Shown: positions 1 through 6,813, numbered from the stretch's first letter. The stretch: DNA of 15,781 bases from Hadarchaeum sp964343275 (GCA_964343275.1 CAYFIY010000027.1:1-15781); one strand, 5' to 3'. Notes: generated from the sequence alone by a model not told the origin. A program made the numbers and translations.

Positions 1-1527
1 TCCTTTGTGGACAGCTATAAGGCCTCCACCACTTTTTACTAATTCATTCACGCAGGTCGTCATGTCTAATCTATTTACTCCAACCACGAAGATATTGTGA
101 TGGTCGTGTGAATACGAAGTTGCCATTGCCCCGCTCTTGATTCCAACTCCGTTTATAAACCCCTTGCATATATTTCCAGTCTTTTTATGGCGTTCGACCA
201 CCGCCATTCTTAAAATGTCTTTTTCCAAAATAGGCAGAACTTCATGATCTTTTACTGGCAATTCTTCTATAATTTCTTCCTTGGGCACGCCTACTACAAT
301 TATCCTCGTTTTCACACGTTTTAGATTACTTTTTATCGTTACTACGAGGTCGTTGGTATTTATCTTCTTCTTCAGGTGCATTGTTTTTTTGGCCCACTTT
401 GGATATTCAAAATGATTAACTTTAGCAAGGAACTTTCCATTTCTGGCCACTATTTTTCCATTGACTATTACTTCATCCGCATCTACTTTTTCAAGGTCGT
501 TCAGAATCACTATATCTGCAATCTTCCCTGGGGAAATGCTTCCGAAGTCTCTATTTATTCTGAAGTGCTCGGCTATATTTATTGTCGCCATTTGTACGGC
601 GGTTATAGAATCAAATCCCTCTCTTATCGCAATCCTTATCGCTTGGTCTATGTGCCCGTCTCTAGCTATATCGTGTGCCATTTTGTCGTCGACGCAAAGT
701 AGCAAGTTCCGAGTATCTAAATTATCTTTTTTAACGGTTTCTGCGAGGGTCTTAAAGTCCTCGGGCGTGAAAATTTCGAATGGTCTGGATGCAAGTATCG
801 CTTTCAAGCCATTTCTTATCTTTCTCAATACTTCTCCGGCGCTTTTAGACACATGAGAGTCTTCGAGCCCAGCAGCCACGAAGGCATTTAATTCGTTGTC
901 GCTTAGTCCAAAGGCCTGTCCTGCCACGGTTTTTTTCAGTTTTATCGCATGTTCAATTTTTTCGAGGTGTTCTCTTTTTTTGTTTAAAATAATCGAAACG
1001 TTTACATCTCCAGCTAAAGCTACGGTGTTTTCCCATTCTAGCATTTTTTTAGTTTCACTAAGTGAAAGTTTACCTCCAGTGGTTTCCACTCCTGGGGCGG
1101 CAGGAACCTGACCCGGAACTCTTAGGAAAACCCTGAGCGGCAAATTTTTTGCCTCTCTCATGAATAATTCGATTCCCTTTGCTCCCAAAACGTTGGCAAT
1201 CTCGTGAGGATCTGCCATTAAGCCGATCACGCCTCTCGGAACTAATGCTCTGGTCAATTCAGCTAATGTTAACATTGAACTCTCTGTATGAAAATGAGCA
1301 TCCATTAACCCGGGAACTAAAAATTTCCCAGATACATTAATAATTTTTGAATAGTTTGTATTTAATTTTTTAGCATCCCCAATATAAGCAATTCTGTTGC
1401 CCTTCAATGCAACATCTGTTTTATAAATCTCTCTCGTATTTACATTGACCAAATTTCCCCCCTTGATAATTAGGTCTGGGCTAATCTTTCCAAGTGCAAC
1501 GTCAATTAGGTTTTTTCTATCGGTCAT
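1..1527 (-). CDS. ade: Adenine deaminase-family amidohydrolase, 3' end cut by window edge (copy 1)
   Basis: The open frame runs from ATG at 1527 to the left edge, 509 codons with no stop; about 80 C-terminal residues are missing. The family converts adenine to hypoxanthine and ammonia in the cytoplasm. Seen in order: N-terminal urease-like beta domain, the barrel metal motif DAHFHTESS, the Ade-specific DPHEIANVLG, EDSH, CVDD followed by GHID, MATINIAEHF, SPGKIADIV, then the Ade C-terminal domain with ERHKKTGNI and SHDHHN. Oddities: where E. coli Ade has GLAEMMDY this protein has ALAGDVNV, and where E. coli has DGHCPGL it has AGQAFGL, so the usual strand-4 Glu and strand-5 His are gone. Start choice: GAGGTGA lies a few bases before this ATG, and the N-terminus aligns with copies 2 and 3. 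It is divergent from copy 2. Family membership is firm; adenine deaminase activity is doubtful. Confidence 0.9.
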   Translation of the reverse strand, partial: MTDRKNLIDVALGKISPDLIIKGGNLVNVNTREIYKTDVALKGNRIAYIGDAKKLNTNYSKIINVSGKFLVPGLMDAHFHTESSMLTLAELTRALVPRGVIGLMADPHEIANVLGAKGIELFMREAKNLPLRVFLRVPGQVPAAPGVETTGGKLSLSETKKMLEWENTVALAGDVNVSIILNKKREHLEKIEHAIKLKKTVAGQAFGLSDNELNAFVAAGLEDSHVSKSAGEVLRKIRNGLKAILASRPFEIFTPEDFKTLAETVKKDNLDTRNLLLCVDDKMAHDIARDGHIDQAIRIAIREGFDSITAVQMATINIAEHFRINRDFGSISPGKIADIVILNDLEKVDADEVIVNGKIVARNGKFLAKVNHFEYPKWAKKTMHLKKKINTNDLVVTIKSNLKRVKTRIIVVGVPKEEIIEELPVKDHEVLPILEKDILRMAVVERHKKTGNICKGFINGVGIKSGAMATSYSHDHHNIFVVGVNRLDMTTCVNELVKSGGGLIAVHKG

Positions 1528-1532
1528 TTTCT

Positions 1533-1539
1533 CACCTCG
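1533..1539 (-). promoter_or_regulatory. Shine-Dalgarno site of Ade copy 1
   Basis: Read on the minus strand, GAGGTGA stands 5 nt before the ATG at 1527. It supports that start and shows that this mRNA has a 5' leader, unlike copies 2 and 3. Confidence 0.65.
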
Positions 1540-1654
1540 TAATACATTATCAGATTTTATTTCATTAAATGATTTTAAATGATATGGTTAACGAATTAGG
1601 CCTTTCTTCCCACTCAGGAGAATAGGTCAGCAACATTTGGTCTGAGTTGTCCTG

Positions 1655-1662
1655 TTTAAATA
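1655..1662 (+). promoter_or_regulatory. TATA box (box A) of Ade copy 2
   Basis: TTTAAATA, an archaeal box A match. Transcription normally starts about 25-27 nt after the box centre, near 1685, which lies beyond the first in-frame ATG (1664) and just before the ATG at 1691. It therefore favours 1691 as the start, on an almost leaderless mRNA. Confidence 0.6.
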
Positions 1663-1690
1663 AATGAGAGATTCAATAAAACATGATGTG

Positions 1691-3472
1691 ATGGTTGATA
1701 AGAATCTAATGCTTACTGCTCTCGGGAAAAAAAGGGCAAATATTGCTATTCGTGGTGGAAATATCGTAAACGTCATCACGGAAGAAATTTACCCTGCAGA
1801 TATCGCTCTAAGTGGTTCGAAGATAGCATATGTGGGCGATGTCAGCCACTGTGTCGGAAAGGACACGGAAATTGTTGATGCAAAAGATAAGTACATTGTT
1901 CCTGGGTTAATAGACCCACACATCCATCCAGAAGTTTGTAAGATACCGATAACGAGATTTGCCGAAGTTGCCATTCCTCGAGGCACGACATCTATTTTTG
2001 CTAGTTTAGATGACATGATGTGTTTGGCTGGAATTGAAGGAGCAAGGTTTTTTTTGGACGAGGCCAAAAACACGCCTTTAAAGGTTTTTTATACTCCATA
2101 TGCGAAGATACCGGTCACGCCAGGCACTGGCGATTCTCCCCCATCTACAGTACCTCATAAGTTCGGATTTGAGGAACTCAAAGAAGTTTCCAAATGGCCT
2201 GAAACGGTTGGGAATTTGGACACGGTTATAGATTGGGTGCTTAGTCTTGATGAGGATATTATCAAGTGTATCGACCATCTCGCGTCAAATAGAATGTTGG
2301 TTCACGGACACGATCCTTTCGAATCTGGGCCGAGGATGCAGGCTTTTTTGACCACTGGCATAAGAAGTGATCATGTTCCCTTTTCGAGCCAAGAGGCGCT
2401 TGAAAAACTTAGAAGCGGAATGTGGGTCATGTTCTGTGAGAGCCCTATAGCGCATATACTGCAAGATGCCCTAAGATTAATTTTAGACAATAAGATAAGT
2501 GTGAGACACGCAAGTTTCTGTATTGATGATATGGATACCCAAGATCTTTTGGGTGCAGGCCACATCGACCTCCAGATAAAGACTGCAATCGGAGCGGGGT
2601 TGGACCCCATCAGAGCCGTTCAAATGGCGACATTAAATGCTGCAGAGGTTCAGAGGATGGACCATCTCATAGGCAGCATCACGCCTGGTAGGTTTGCCGA
2701 TGTGTTGATTGTCGACGATCTCAGAAAATTCAAGATAGATAAGGTTTTTTCTAACGGAGAACTCGTCGCGTTGGATGGAAAGATAGTAAAGAAGTTAAAG
2801 ACCCCCAAATATCCGAAGATATTTCTAAAAAGTTTTCACTTGAAGAAAGCTGTAAAGTCCGCTGATTTTGCTTTAAGGACGGATAAAAAAGCAAAAAAAG
2901 TTAAGGTGCTTGTAATGAACATCCCCCCATATGCCCCAATGAGGTACAGGAAGGAAGCCATACTTGAAGTGGAGAATGGGGTCATCAAACCCGACGTAGA
3001 AAATGATGTGCTCTATTGCGCTGTCGTTGAGAGACATTTAAAGACCGGAAACATTGGTCTAGGTTTTATTAGTGGATTTAACCTCAAAGGAGGAACTATT
3101 GCCTCATCTCTTCTCGTTCCTCACAATAATATTATTTGTCTTGGCTCTAACTCCGAAGATATGGCGTTTGCTGTAAATTACGTTGCTAAGGTTGGTGGAG
3201 CACAAGTGGCCATAAAAAATAAGAAGGTCGTTGAGGAAATTCGGTTACCATTGGGAGGCATAATGGCAGATGTACCTCCGAAGGAGATGGCTGAAAAAGA
3301 GAAGGCCATTAACAAAGCTATACATAATTTTGGGTGTCCTATTGAACGTCCCTTCTTTTATCTTATGTTTTTAGATATAGCAGGATTACCAGATTACGCT
3401 CTTTCTGACCACGGCTTATTGGAATTTAAAACGTTAAAATACATAAATCCAATAATAGAAATAGTAAAGTGA
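1691..3472 (+). CDS. Adenine deaminase-family amidohydrolase (copy 2)
   Basis: 593 residues from ATG 1691. An ATG at 1664 is in frame, but it lies between the TATA box and the expected transcription start, and only the 1691 start makes the N-terminus (MVDKNLMLTALGKK) line up with copies 1 and 3. Architecture is full-length Ade: beta domain, barrel, and Ade C-terminal domain ending in a PFFYLMFL segment like the family's PFxxxAFL. Seen: DPHIHPEV (HxH), VHGHDPF (strand-5 His), IRSDHV (strand-6 His), CIDD and GHID (strand-8 Asp), MATLNAAEV, TPGRFADV. Odd: DPHE of true Ade is SLDD, the strand-4 Glu position reads Asp (GNLD), and HDSHN is VPHNN. The metal site may survive, but the Ade-specific residues do not, so a different substrate is likely (inference). 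No Shine-Dalgarno site is visible. Confidence 0.9.
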   Translation: MVDKNLMLTALGKKRANIAIRGGNIVNVITEEIYPADIALSGSKIAYVGDVSHCVGKDTEIVDAKDKYIVPGLIDPHIHPEVCKIPITRFAEVAIPRGTTSIFASLDDMMCLAGIEGARFFLDEAKNTPLKVFYTPYAKIPVTPGTGDSPPSTVPHKFGFEELKEVSKWPETVGNLDTVIDWVLSLDEDIIKCIDHLASNRMLVHGHDPFESGPRMQAFLTTGIRSDHVPFSSQEALEKLRSGMWVMFCESPIAHILQDALRLILDNKISVRHASFCIDDMDTQDLLGAGHIDLQIKTAIGAGLDPIRAVQMATLNAAEVQRMDHLIGSITPGRFADVLIVDDLRKFKIDKVFSNGELVALDGKIVKKLKTPKYPKIFLKSFHLKKAVKSADFALRTDKKAKKVKVLVMNIPPYAPMRYRKEAILEVENGVIKPDVENDVLYCAVVERHLKTGNIGLGFISGFNLKGGTIASSLLVPHNNIICLGSNSEDMAFAVNYVAKVGGAQVAIKNKKVVEEIRLPLGGIMADVPPKEMAEKEKAINKAIHNFGCPIERPFFYLMFLDIAGLPDYALSDHGLLEFKTLKYINPIIEIVK

Positions 3473-3525
3473 AAATTAGCTTTTTAAGACCAAGACATTA
3501 AACTTACTGCAATCTAATATTTTAA

Positions 3526-4176
3526 TTATTTTTTTGTTAACATATTCTTCGTTATTTTTACAGCTTCGACCGCATCGTTACCCCAACCATCGGCGCCGAT
3601 ATCATTAGCAAATCTTGGGGTCGTTGCTGCACCGCCAATGGCCACCTTAACTTTATTCCTCAATCCATTTTCTTTTAGTAATTTAATAACTTCTTTTATA
3701 CCAATCAAGGTCGTTGACATGAGAGTCGAAAGCCCGATCGCATCAGCTCCTCTTTTTTTGAATTCTTTTACGAATTCATTTAATGGGACGTCTTTGCCTA
3801 GGTCGTAAACTCTAAATCCTGACGCTTCCATAAGTATTTTCACCAGATTCTTACCTATATCGTGAATGTCGCCTTCCACTGTACCTAAAACGATAGTTCC
3901 CTTAACCTCTGCCTTACCTCCCGCGATATGTGGCTTTAATATATCTATCGCAGCTTCCATAGCTTCGGCGCTTAACAAGATTTCTGGCACAAAGACTTCA
4001 CGTTTTTCATACTTTGCGCCGACAATGTTCATACCCTCTGAACATCCAAACATTATCGCTTCATATGCATCTAAGCCTCGTTTCAACGCTTCATTCGCTA
4101 ATTTTTTAGATTTTTCTGAATTTCCTTCGACGACGGAACGTTTTAGGCCTTCCATAATTTCATTTTTTATTGTCAT
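3526..4176 (-). CDS. Corrinoid methyl-carrier protein (MtaC/MtbC/MttC type)
   Basis: 216 residues, the usual size of the small corrinoid proteins that carry a methyl group on cobalt between a substrate-specific methyltransferase and an acceptor methylase. Residues 1-85 form the helical cap domain. Residues 90-216 form the B12-binding Rossmann domain, with GDIHDIG at 102-108 giving the DxHxxG signature whose His105 is the lower cobalt ligand, GLSTLMSTT at 148-156, and GGAATTPRFANDIGADGWG at 181-199, all typical. Start at ATG 4176 lies 22 nt after a TTTAAATA box, so the transcript is probably leaderless. It stands alone: no MttB/MtaB/MtbB-like methyltransferase or MtbA-like partner is in the window, and it converges with Ade copy 2. 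The methyl donor cannot be named from sequence. Confidence 0.92.
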   Translation of the reverse strand: MTIKNEIMEGLKRSVVEGNSEKSKKLANEALKRGLDAYEAIMFGCSEGMNIVGAKYEKREVFVPEILLSAEAMEAAIDILKPHIAGGKAEVKGTIVLGTVEGDIHDIGKNLVKILMEASGFRVYDLGKDVPLNEFVKEFKKRGADAIGLSTLMSTTLIGIKEVIKLLKENGLRNKVKVAIGGAATTPRFANDIGADGWGNDAVEAVKITKNMLTKK

Positions 4177-4198
4177 TAGTAAATAGTTTTAAATTAAT

Positions 4199-4206
4199 TA
4201 TTTAAA
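4199..4206 (-). promoter_or_regulatory. TATA box of the corrinoid protein gene
   Basis: TTTAAATA read on the minus strand, centre about 26 nt before the ATG at 4176. This places the transcription start at or next to the start codon. Confidence 0.55.
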
Positions 4207-4307
4207 TTTGTACCTAAATTAACAGTTTTTCATGTAATTTTAAACATGGCGAAATGAAAGCCCGCTAGATTATCCAATTTGTTTCAGCTTTTTCCGCACT
4301 TTTCCTT

Positions 4308-4330
4308 AAGGCGCAAGCCGTCTGAGAGGA
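4308..4330 (+). repeat. Imperfect 23-bp direct repeat, copy A
   Basis: Starts AAGGCGCAAGC and matches 5079-5101 at 19 of 23 positions, the first 11 exactly. The two copies bracket the orphan gene at 4395-4964. Strand is arbitrary. It sits in a GC-rich island within an otherwise AT-rich 218-bp gap. Confidence 0.5.
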
Positions 4331-4394
4331 GTGCCGGCGCGGTGGGTCAGTTTTGGCGGCTCAAAACAGGTTTGAATCACTGCCACTGCCAAAT

Positions 4395-4964
4395 TCACTT
4401 TCCCTTAGCTTTTGAGATTTGTTTCAACCACTTGCGTAGTTCAGCGATGCTCTTGGTCTTGGTGTAATTCATCAGGAGGTTCAAATGAATATTCAGTTCG
4501 TTGAGTGTCGTGACGCCGAGCGAGTTCATGAGACCGTGAATAAAACACTGTTGAAAAGCGAAATGAGCTTGTTCGCTCATAGAAAAGTCGGACAAGTATT
4601 CCTCTTTGAGTCTACCCTTTTCAACCAAGTCCCAAAAAAGAAGTGCGCATTTACTCCCAAATTCGTAGGCTTCCAATTCACCAGGGTTAGGGGATTCCCA
4701 CCGATTCCCTTTTAATTCATAATTTGGAACCAATTGCCTAACTTTATCCAGTAATTCTTTCTGTACAACTTCGCGGCTTTCTTCATTTTGATAGTCAAAC
4801 CTGATGCAGAGCACGTTTCCTCTTTCAGGATTATTGAAGTAGTGGTCAAACGCAAATCCTTTCACGAGTCCTCTATTCTCCAAGTCTTGAATCCATTTCC
4901 TTAATTCCCGAATTATCTGTTTTTGCTTTTCAAAATCCGCAGAAATGCAGTATTCATGCCACAT
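4395..4964 (-). CDS. Unrecognised 189-residue protein
   Basis: I do not recognise this gene with confidence. It is soluble, with no signal peptide or membrane segment. The N-terminal half alternates helix and strand (MWHEYCISAD at 1-10, a charged helix 12-32, strand-like FAFDHYF 37-43 and NVLCIRFDY 50-58). The C-terminal half is helical, with FIHGLMNSLG at 141-150 and a basic tail. The order of an opening Trp, a short turn, an L-x-I-R-F-type strand and a late H-x-x-x-N-x-L-G helix loosely recalls the stand-alone thiopeptide-type/SpaB_C domain, but this is only a resemblance and no RiPP gene is nearby. Start ATG 4964 has a possible TATA box (TTTTAATA, 4995-5002) 34 nt away. It is bracketed by the 23-bp repeats at 4308 and 5079. 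Confidence 0.7.
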   Translation of the reverse strand: MWHEYCISADFEKQKQIIRELRKWIQDLENRGLVKGFAFDHYFNNPERGNVLCIRFDYQNEESREVVQKELLDKVRQLVPNYELKGNRWESPNPGELEAYEFGSKCALLFWDLVEKGRLKEEYLSDFSMSEQAHFAFQQCFIHGLMNSLGVTTLNELNIHLNLLMNYTKTKSIAELRKWLKQISKAKGK

Positions 4965-4994
4965 GTGATCACAGTATTTGTTTAAGAGAATGTC

Positions 4995-5002
4995 TATTAA
5001 AA
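4995..5002 (-). promoter_or_regulatory. Possible TATA box of the 189-residue gene
   Basis: TTTTAATA on the minus strand, centre about 34 nt before the ATG at 4964. It is a weaker match than the other boxes in this window. Confidence 0.35.
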
Positions 5003-5078
5003 TTTCTTATGGCAAACTTCGGATATAAAGCTCAATTGTACCGCTCCAAAGACGTTAACTTGCCTCATTTTTACCTCC

Positions 5079-5101
5079 AAGGCGCAAGCTGGCCGAGATG
5101 A
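5079..5101 (+). repeat. Imperfect 23-bp direct repeat, copy B
   Basis: Second copy of the AAGGCGCAAGC element at 4308-4330, lying about 70 bp upstream of the metallo-hydrolase start. Differences from copy A fall at four positions after the shared 11 bases. Confidence 0.5.
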
Positions 5102-5126
5102 AAGGGTGAAGCATTATACTGATTAA

Positions 5127-5162
5127 AGCCTCGAAAGACTGAAGGAGATTTACGGCGAGGCT
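5127..5162 (+). promoter_or_regulatory. Inverted repeat just before the metallo-hydrolase start
   Basis: AGCCTCG (5127-5133) and CGAGGCT (5156-5162) are perfect complements around a 22-nt loop, ending 6 nt before the ATG at 5169. The hairpin would bury the nearer purine stretch (GCGAGG) in its stem and leave GGAGAT in the loop. A translational control role is inference. Confidence 0.35.
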
Positions 5163-5168
5163 GATATC

Positions 5169-5780
5169 ATGTTCTTTAAGCAGATCAAACACCAAGGTGA
5201 TAACTTCTCCTATATTGTCGCAAACGAAGTATCCAAAGAAACCGCCGTTGTAGACCCGAGTTCTAACTTCGAAGCGATGTTGCCAATATTGAGAGACCAG
5301 AATTTGCGCGTGAAATACGTAATCAACACACATGATCACAGCGATCATGTTGCAGGCAACGAAGATATCAAATTGAGATTCGGCGCGAAAGTTGTTGCGC
5401 ACGAACTGGCCAGGATCGTTAAGGATGTTAATGTCGTCGATGGAGATGTGTTGAGTCTAGGCGGTATAGTCATTAGGGTGATGCACACGCCAGGGCATAG
5501 TCCCGATGGCATATGTCTCCTAGTCGACGGCAAACTCCTTACTGGTGACACGCTCTTTGTAGGAGAATGCGGCAGGACAGACTTGCCCGGAGGAAATTCC
5601 AATGACATGTATCATAGCCTTTTCCATAAGCTGATGAAGCTTGATGACGACATCGAAGTTTACCCAGGCCACGACTATGGGCCGACGACTCACTCCACAA
5701 TTGGAGCAGAGAGGACGACGAACTATACGCTAGCGAAGCGAACGCTGAATGATTTTGTACAATTCATGAAGTCGTCTTAA
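5169..5780 (+). CDS. MBL-fold metallo-hydrolase (glyoxalase II/persulfide dioxygenase-like)
   Basis: 203 residues, one complete metallo-beta-lactamase domain. Metal ligands are all present: THDHSDH (His55, His57, Asp59, His60), HTPGH (His110), GDTLF (Asp127) and YPGHDYG (His168). The segment GDTLFVGECGRTDLPGG is the signature shared by hydroxyacylglutathione hydrolases and ETHE1-like persulfide dioxygenases. Glyoxalase II, sulfur-transfer or general thioester hydrolysis are all possible and cannot be separated by eye; the protein lacks the extra C-terminal substrate domain of classical glyoxalase II. Start ATG 5169 fits the family N-terminus (MFFKQI...GDNFSY); a weak GCGAGG stands 9-10 nt upstream inside a 7-bp inverted repeat. 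It stands alone, with a decayed region downstream. Confidence 0.92.
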   Translation: MFFKQIKHQGDNFSYIVANEVSKETAVVDPSSNFEAMLPILRDQNLRVKYVINTHDHSDHVAGNEDIKLRFGAKVVAHELARIVKDVNVVDGDVLSLGGIVIRVMHTPGHSPDGICLLVDGKLLTGDTLFVGECGRTDLPGGNSNDMYHSLFHKLMKLDDDIEVYPGHDYGPTTHSTIGAERTTNYTLAKRTLNDFVQFMKSS

Positions 5781-5976
5781 GCGTGCGCTACTCAAAGAAA
5801 TTGTCTGCGTTGGGTTTCCCTTGGGTGAGATTCTAGGCGACGACCTTGAGCTCAGACAAATAAAGGCACTATCCACGGCCTTTAGGGAATCGGTAAAAGC
5901 AGAAGTTACAGAAGAAATTAAAGCAGAAATTAAGGAAGGATTGACTTGGGTCCCACAAAATTCGCCTCTGGATGAG
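5770..5976 (+). pseudogene. Possible gene remnant ending at the tRNA 3' side
   Basis: An open frame without a credible start (only TTG at 5821) reads protein-like for about 60 codons, including LRQIKALSTAFRESVKAEV and a K/E-rich repeat (TEEIKAEIKEG), then runs straight into the tRNA gene without a stop. I do not recognise the family. It may be chance coding potential; a fragment cut off at the tRNA is the alternative. Confidence 0.25.
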
Positions 5977-6066
5977 TGGGCCCGGAGGGATTCGAACCCT
6001 CGGCCGTCCGGTTTCCCAGTATTGGCGTATGAGCCGGATGCTCTAACCTGGCTGAGCTACGGGCCC
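5977..6066 (-). tRNA. tRNA with CAT anticodon (elongator Met or Ile2), one 15-nt intron
   Basis: The minus strand folds as a full cloverleaf: acceptor GGGCCCG paired with CGGGCCC, D stem GCTC/GAGC, anticodon stem TCCGG/CCGGA, T stem GAGGG/CCCTC with loop TTCGAAT, discriminator A at 5977. The anticodon loop is CTCATA then an intervening CGCCAATACTGGGAA (6013-6027) then A, so the intron sits at the canonical 37/38 site. Mature length is 75 nt; CCA is not encoded. The anticodon stem lacks the three G-C pairs of initiator tRNA, so it is elongator tRNA-Met or the tRNA-Ile whose CAT wobble base is modified to read ATA. Base-level identity rules cannot be applied safely by eye. Confidence 0.9.
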
Positions 6067-6160
6067 CAATATTATAGGTAAAAAGGGTTATTTTTGTTTT
6101 GCTTGTCTTTTATTTTATTGATTTAAGACTAAGAACTCGGTCCAGTTATTGCACGATTTT

Positions 6161-6600
6161 TTATTCGTAGCGAAGCGCTTCTATTGGGTTTAATTTCGAT
6201 GCCTTTCTTGCCGGTAACAATCCCGCCAGGGCACCCATAAGGAACGACATAGCTATTGCCCCTAGGATCAGTTCGGGTATAATTACGATTCCCGTCTGGT
6301 GATGCCGATTGTCCCGACGATTAGAGAGATTCCTGCTATGCCGCCCAGTAGGATCGTCATCAAGTTGGAGATCTGCCCTACGACGTTCTCTATGTATTTG
6401 GGGGTTACTACCGTAAGTCCTCGTTGCCCTCGGTCATCTTGCGAGAACGGCGCAGAACTTCTGAAATTCTGTCTGACACCTCGTTTTTATTTTGCGTCTG
6501 TCTTTACCCCAGCGGTTAGTGTTTCCACAGTTTCGGGAGATAGTTAGAATAGTTCCCTCATTTCCTTCTTCAGGATGTATATTGTAGAATCAGCTGTTAG
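6161..6600 (-). pseudogene. Decayed ABC transporter permease (FtsX/MacB family)
   Basis: Minus-strand pieces in different frames add up to the second half of a MacB/FtsX-like permease. The last piece ends ARKASKLNPIEALRYE and a stop at 6161-6163, the standard family C-terminus. Before it, in another frame, come VVTPKYIENVVGQISN and the membrane segment LLGGIAGISLIVGTIGI; between these two pieces, at about 6297, roughly 60-90 residues are missing. Further upstream are KMTEGNED and STIYILKKEMRELF. Damage seen: a probable 1-base loss near 6411-6416, a frameshift near 6487-6497, an in-frame stop at 6544-6546, and loss of the whole N-terminal half. The break lies 8 bp from the 3' end of the tRNA-Asn gene. 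The family exports lipoproteins, peptides or drugs with an ABC ATPase; here it is dead. Confidence 0.88.
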
Positions 6601-6607
6601 GAAGAGG

Positions 6608-6785
6608 CGCCGGGGAGAGGACTCGAACCTCTGACCACTCGGTTCCTGCATAGGCATGTCGTTAATTTTATTGAGGTTCGTATGTCATCCATGCCTAGTT
6701 TAACAGCCGAGTACTTTGGGCGAAGCAGCTTCCGCTAACTTCCCTACCTACTGAGCTGTCGGACCGCTTAGAGCGGAACCCCGGC
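6608..6785 (-). tRNA. tRNA-Asn (GTT) interrupted by three introns
   Basis: Removing three segments from the minus strand gives a perfect 73-nt tRNA-Asn: acceptor GCCGGGG/CCCCGGC, TA, D stem GCTC/GAGT with loop AGTAGGTA, anticodon stem CTCGG/CCGAG with loop CTGTTAA, variable TGGTC, T stem AGAGG/CCTCT with TTCGAGT, and G73 (usual for Asn). Introns: 6758-6777 (20 nt, between positions 8 and 9, internal hairpin CCGCT/AGCGG), 6716-6743 (28 nt, between 22 and 23, hairpin GAAG..AGC-GGAA-GCT..CTTC) and 6644-6700 (57 nt, canonical 37/38, with TAGGCATG/CATGCCTA). Boundaries may shift by 1-2 nt where bases repeat. CCA is not encoded. The acceptor half GCCGGGG is repeated just upstream (6788-6794). A TATA-like TTTTTAAT lies at 6806-6813. 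Confidence 0.92.
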
Positions 6786-6805
6786 ACCCCCGGCGAATAT
6801 TAATC

Positions 6806-6813
6806 ATTAAAAA
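6806..6813 (-). promoter_or_regulatory. TATA box of the tRNA-Asn gene
   Basis: TTTTTAAT on the minus strand, with its centre about 25 nt before the tRNA 5' end at 6785. The spacing fits transcription starting at or near the mature 5' end. Confidence 0.45.

Noticed and set aside
376..1111. Plus-strand ORFs at the left end
   Set aside because: They are shadows of Ade copy 1, whose minus-strand frame is open for 509 codons with family motifs.
1664..1690. Upstream ATG of Ade copy 2 as start
   Set aside because: It precedes the transcription start predicted from the TATA box and adds nine residues that do not align with the other two copies.
4340..4386. tRNA-like 3' part (AGGTTTGAATC followed by CACTGCCA)
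   Set aside because: The bases around the T-loop-like motif do not form a 5-bp T stem and no matching acceptor or anticodon arm is nearby.
5093..5150. C/D box guide RNA candidate (GATGA ... CTGA ... CTGA)
   Set aside because: The C box is incomplete, no C' box lies at proper spacing, and the terminal stem is missing.
5821..6081. 86-residue ORF across the CAT tRNA
   Set aside because: Its second half is the antisense of the tRNA gene; only the part before 5977 is kept, as a possible remnant.
6299..6547. 82-residue plus-strand ORF
   Set aside because: It is the antisense of the FtsX/MacB pseudogene, whose minus-strand pieces match a known family.
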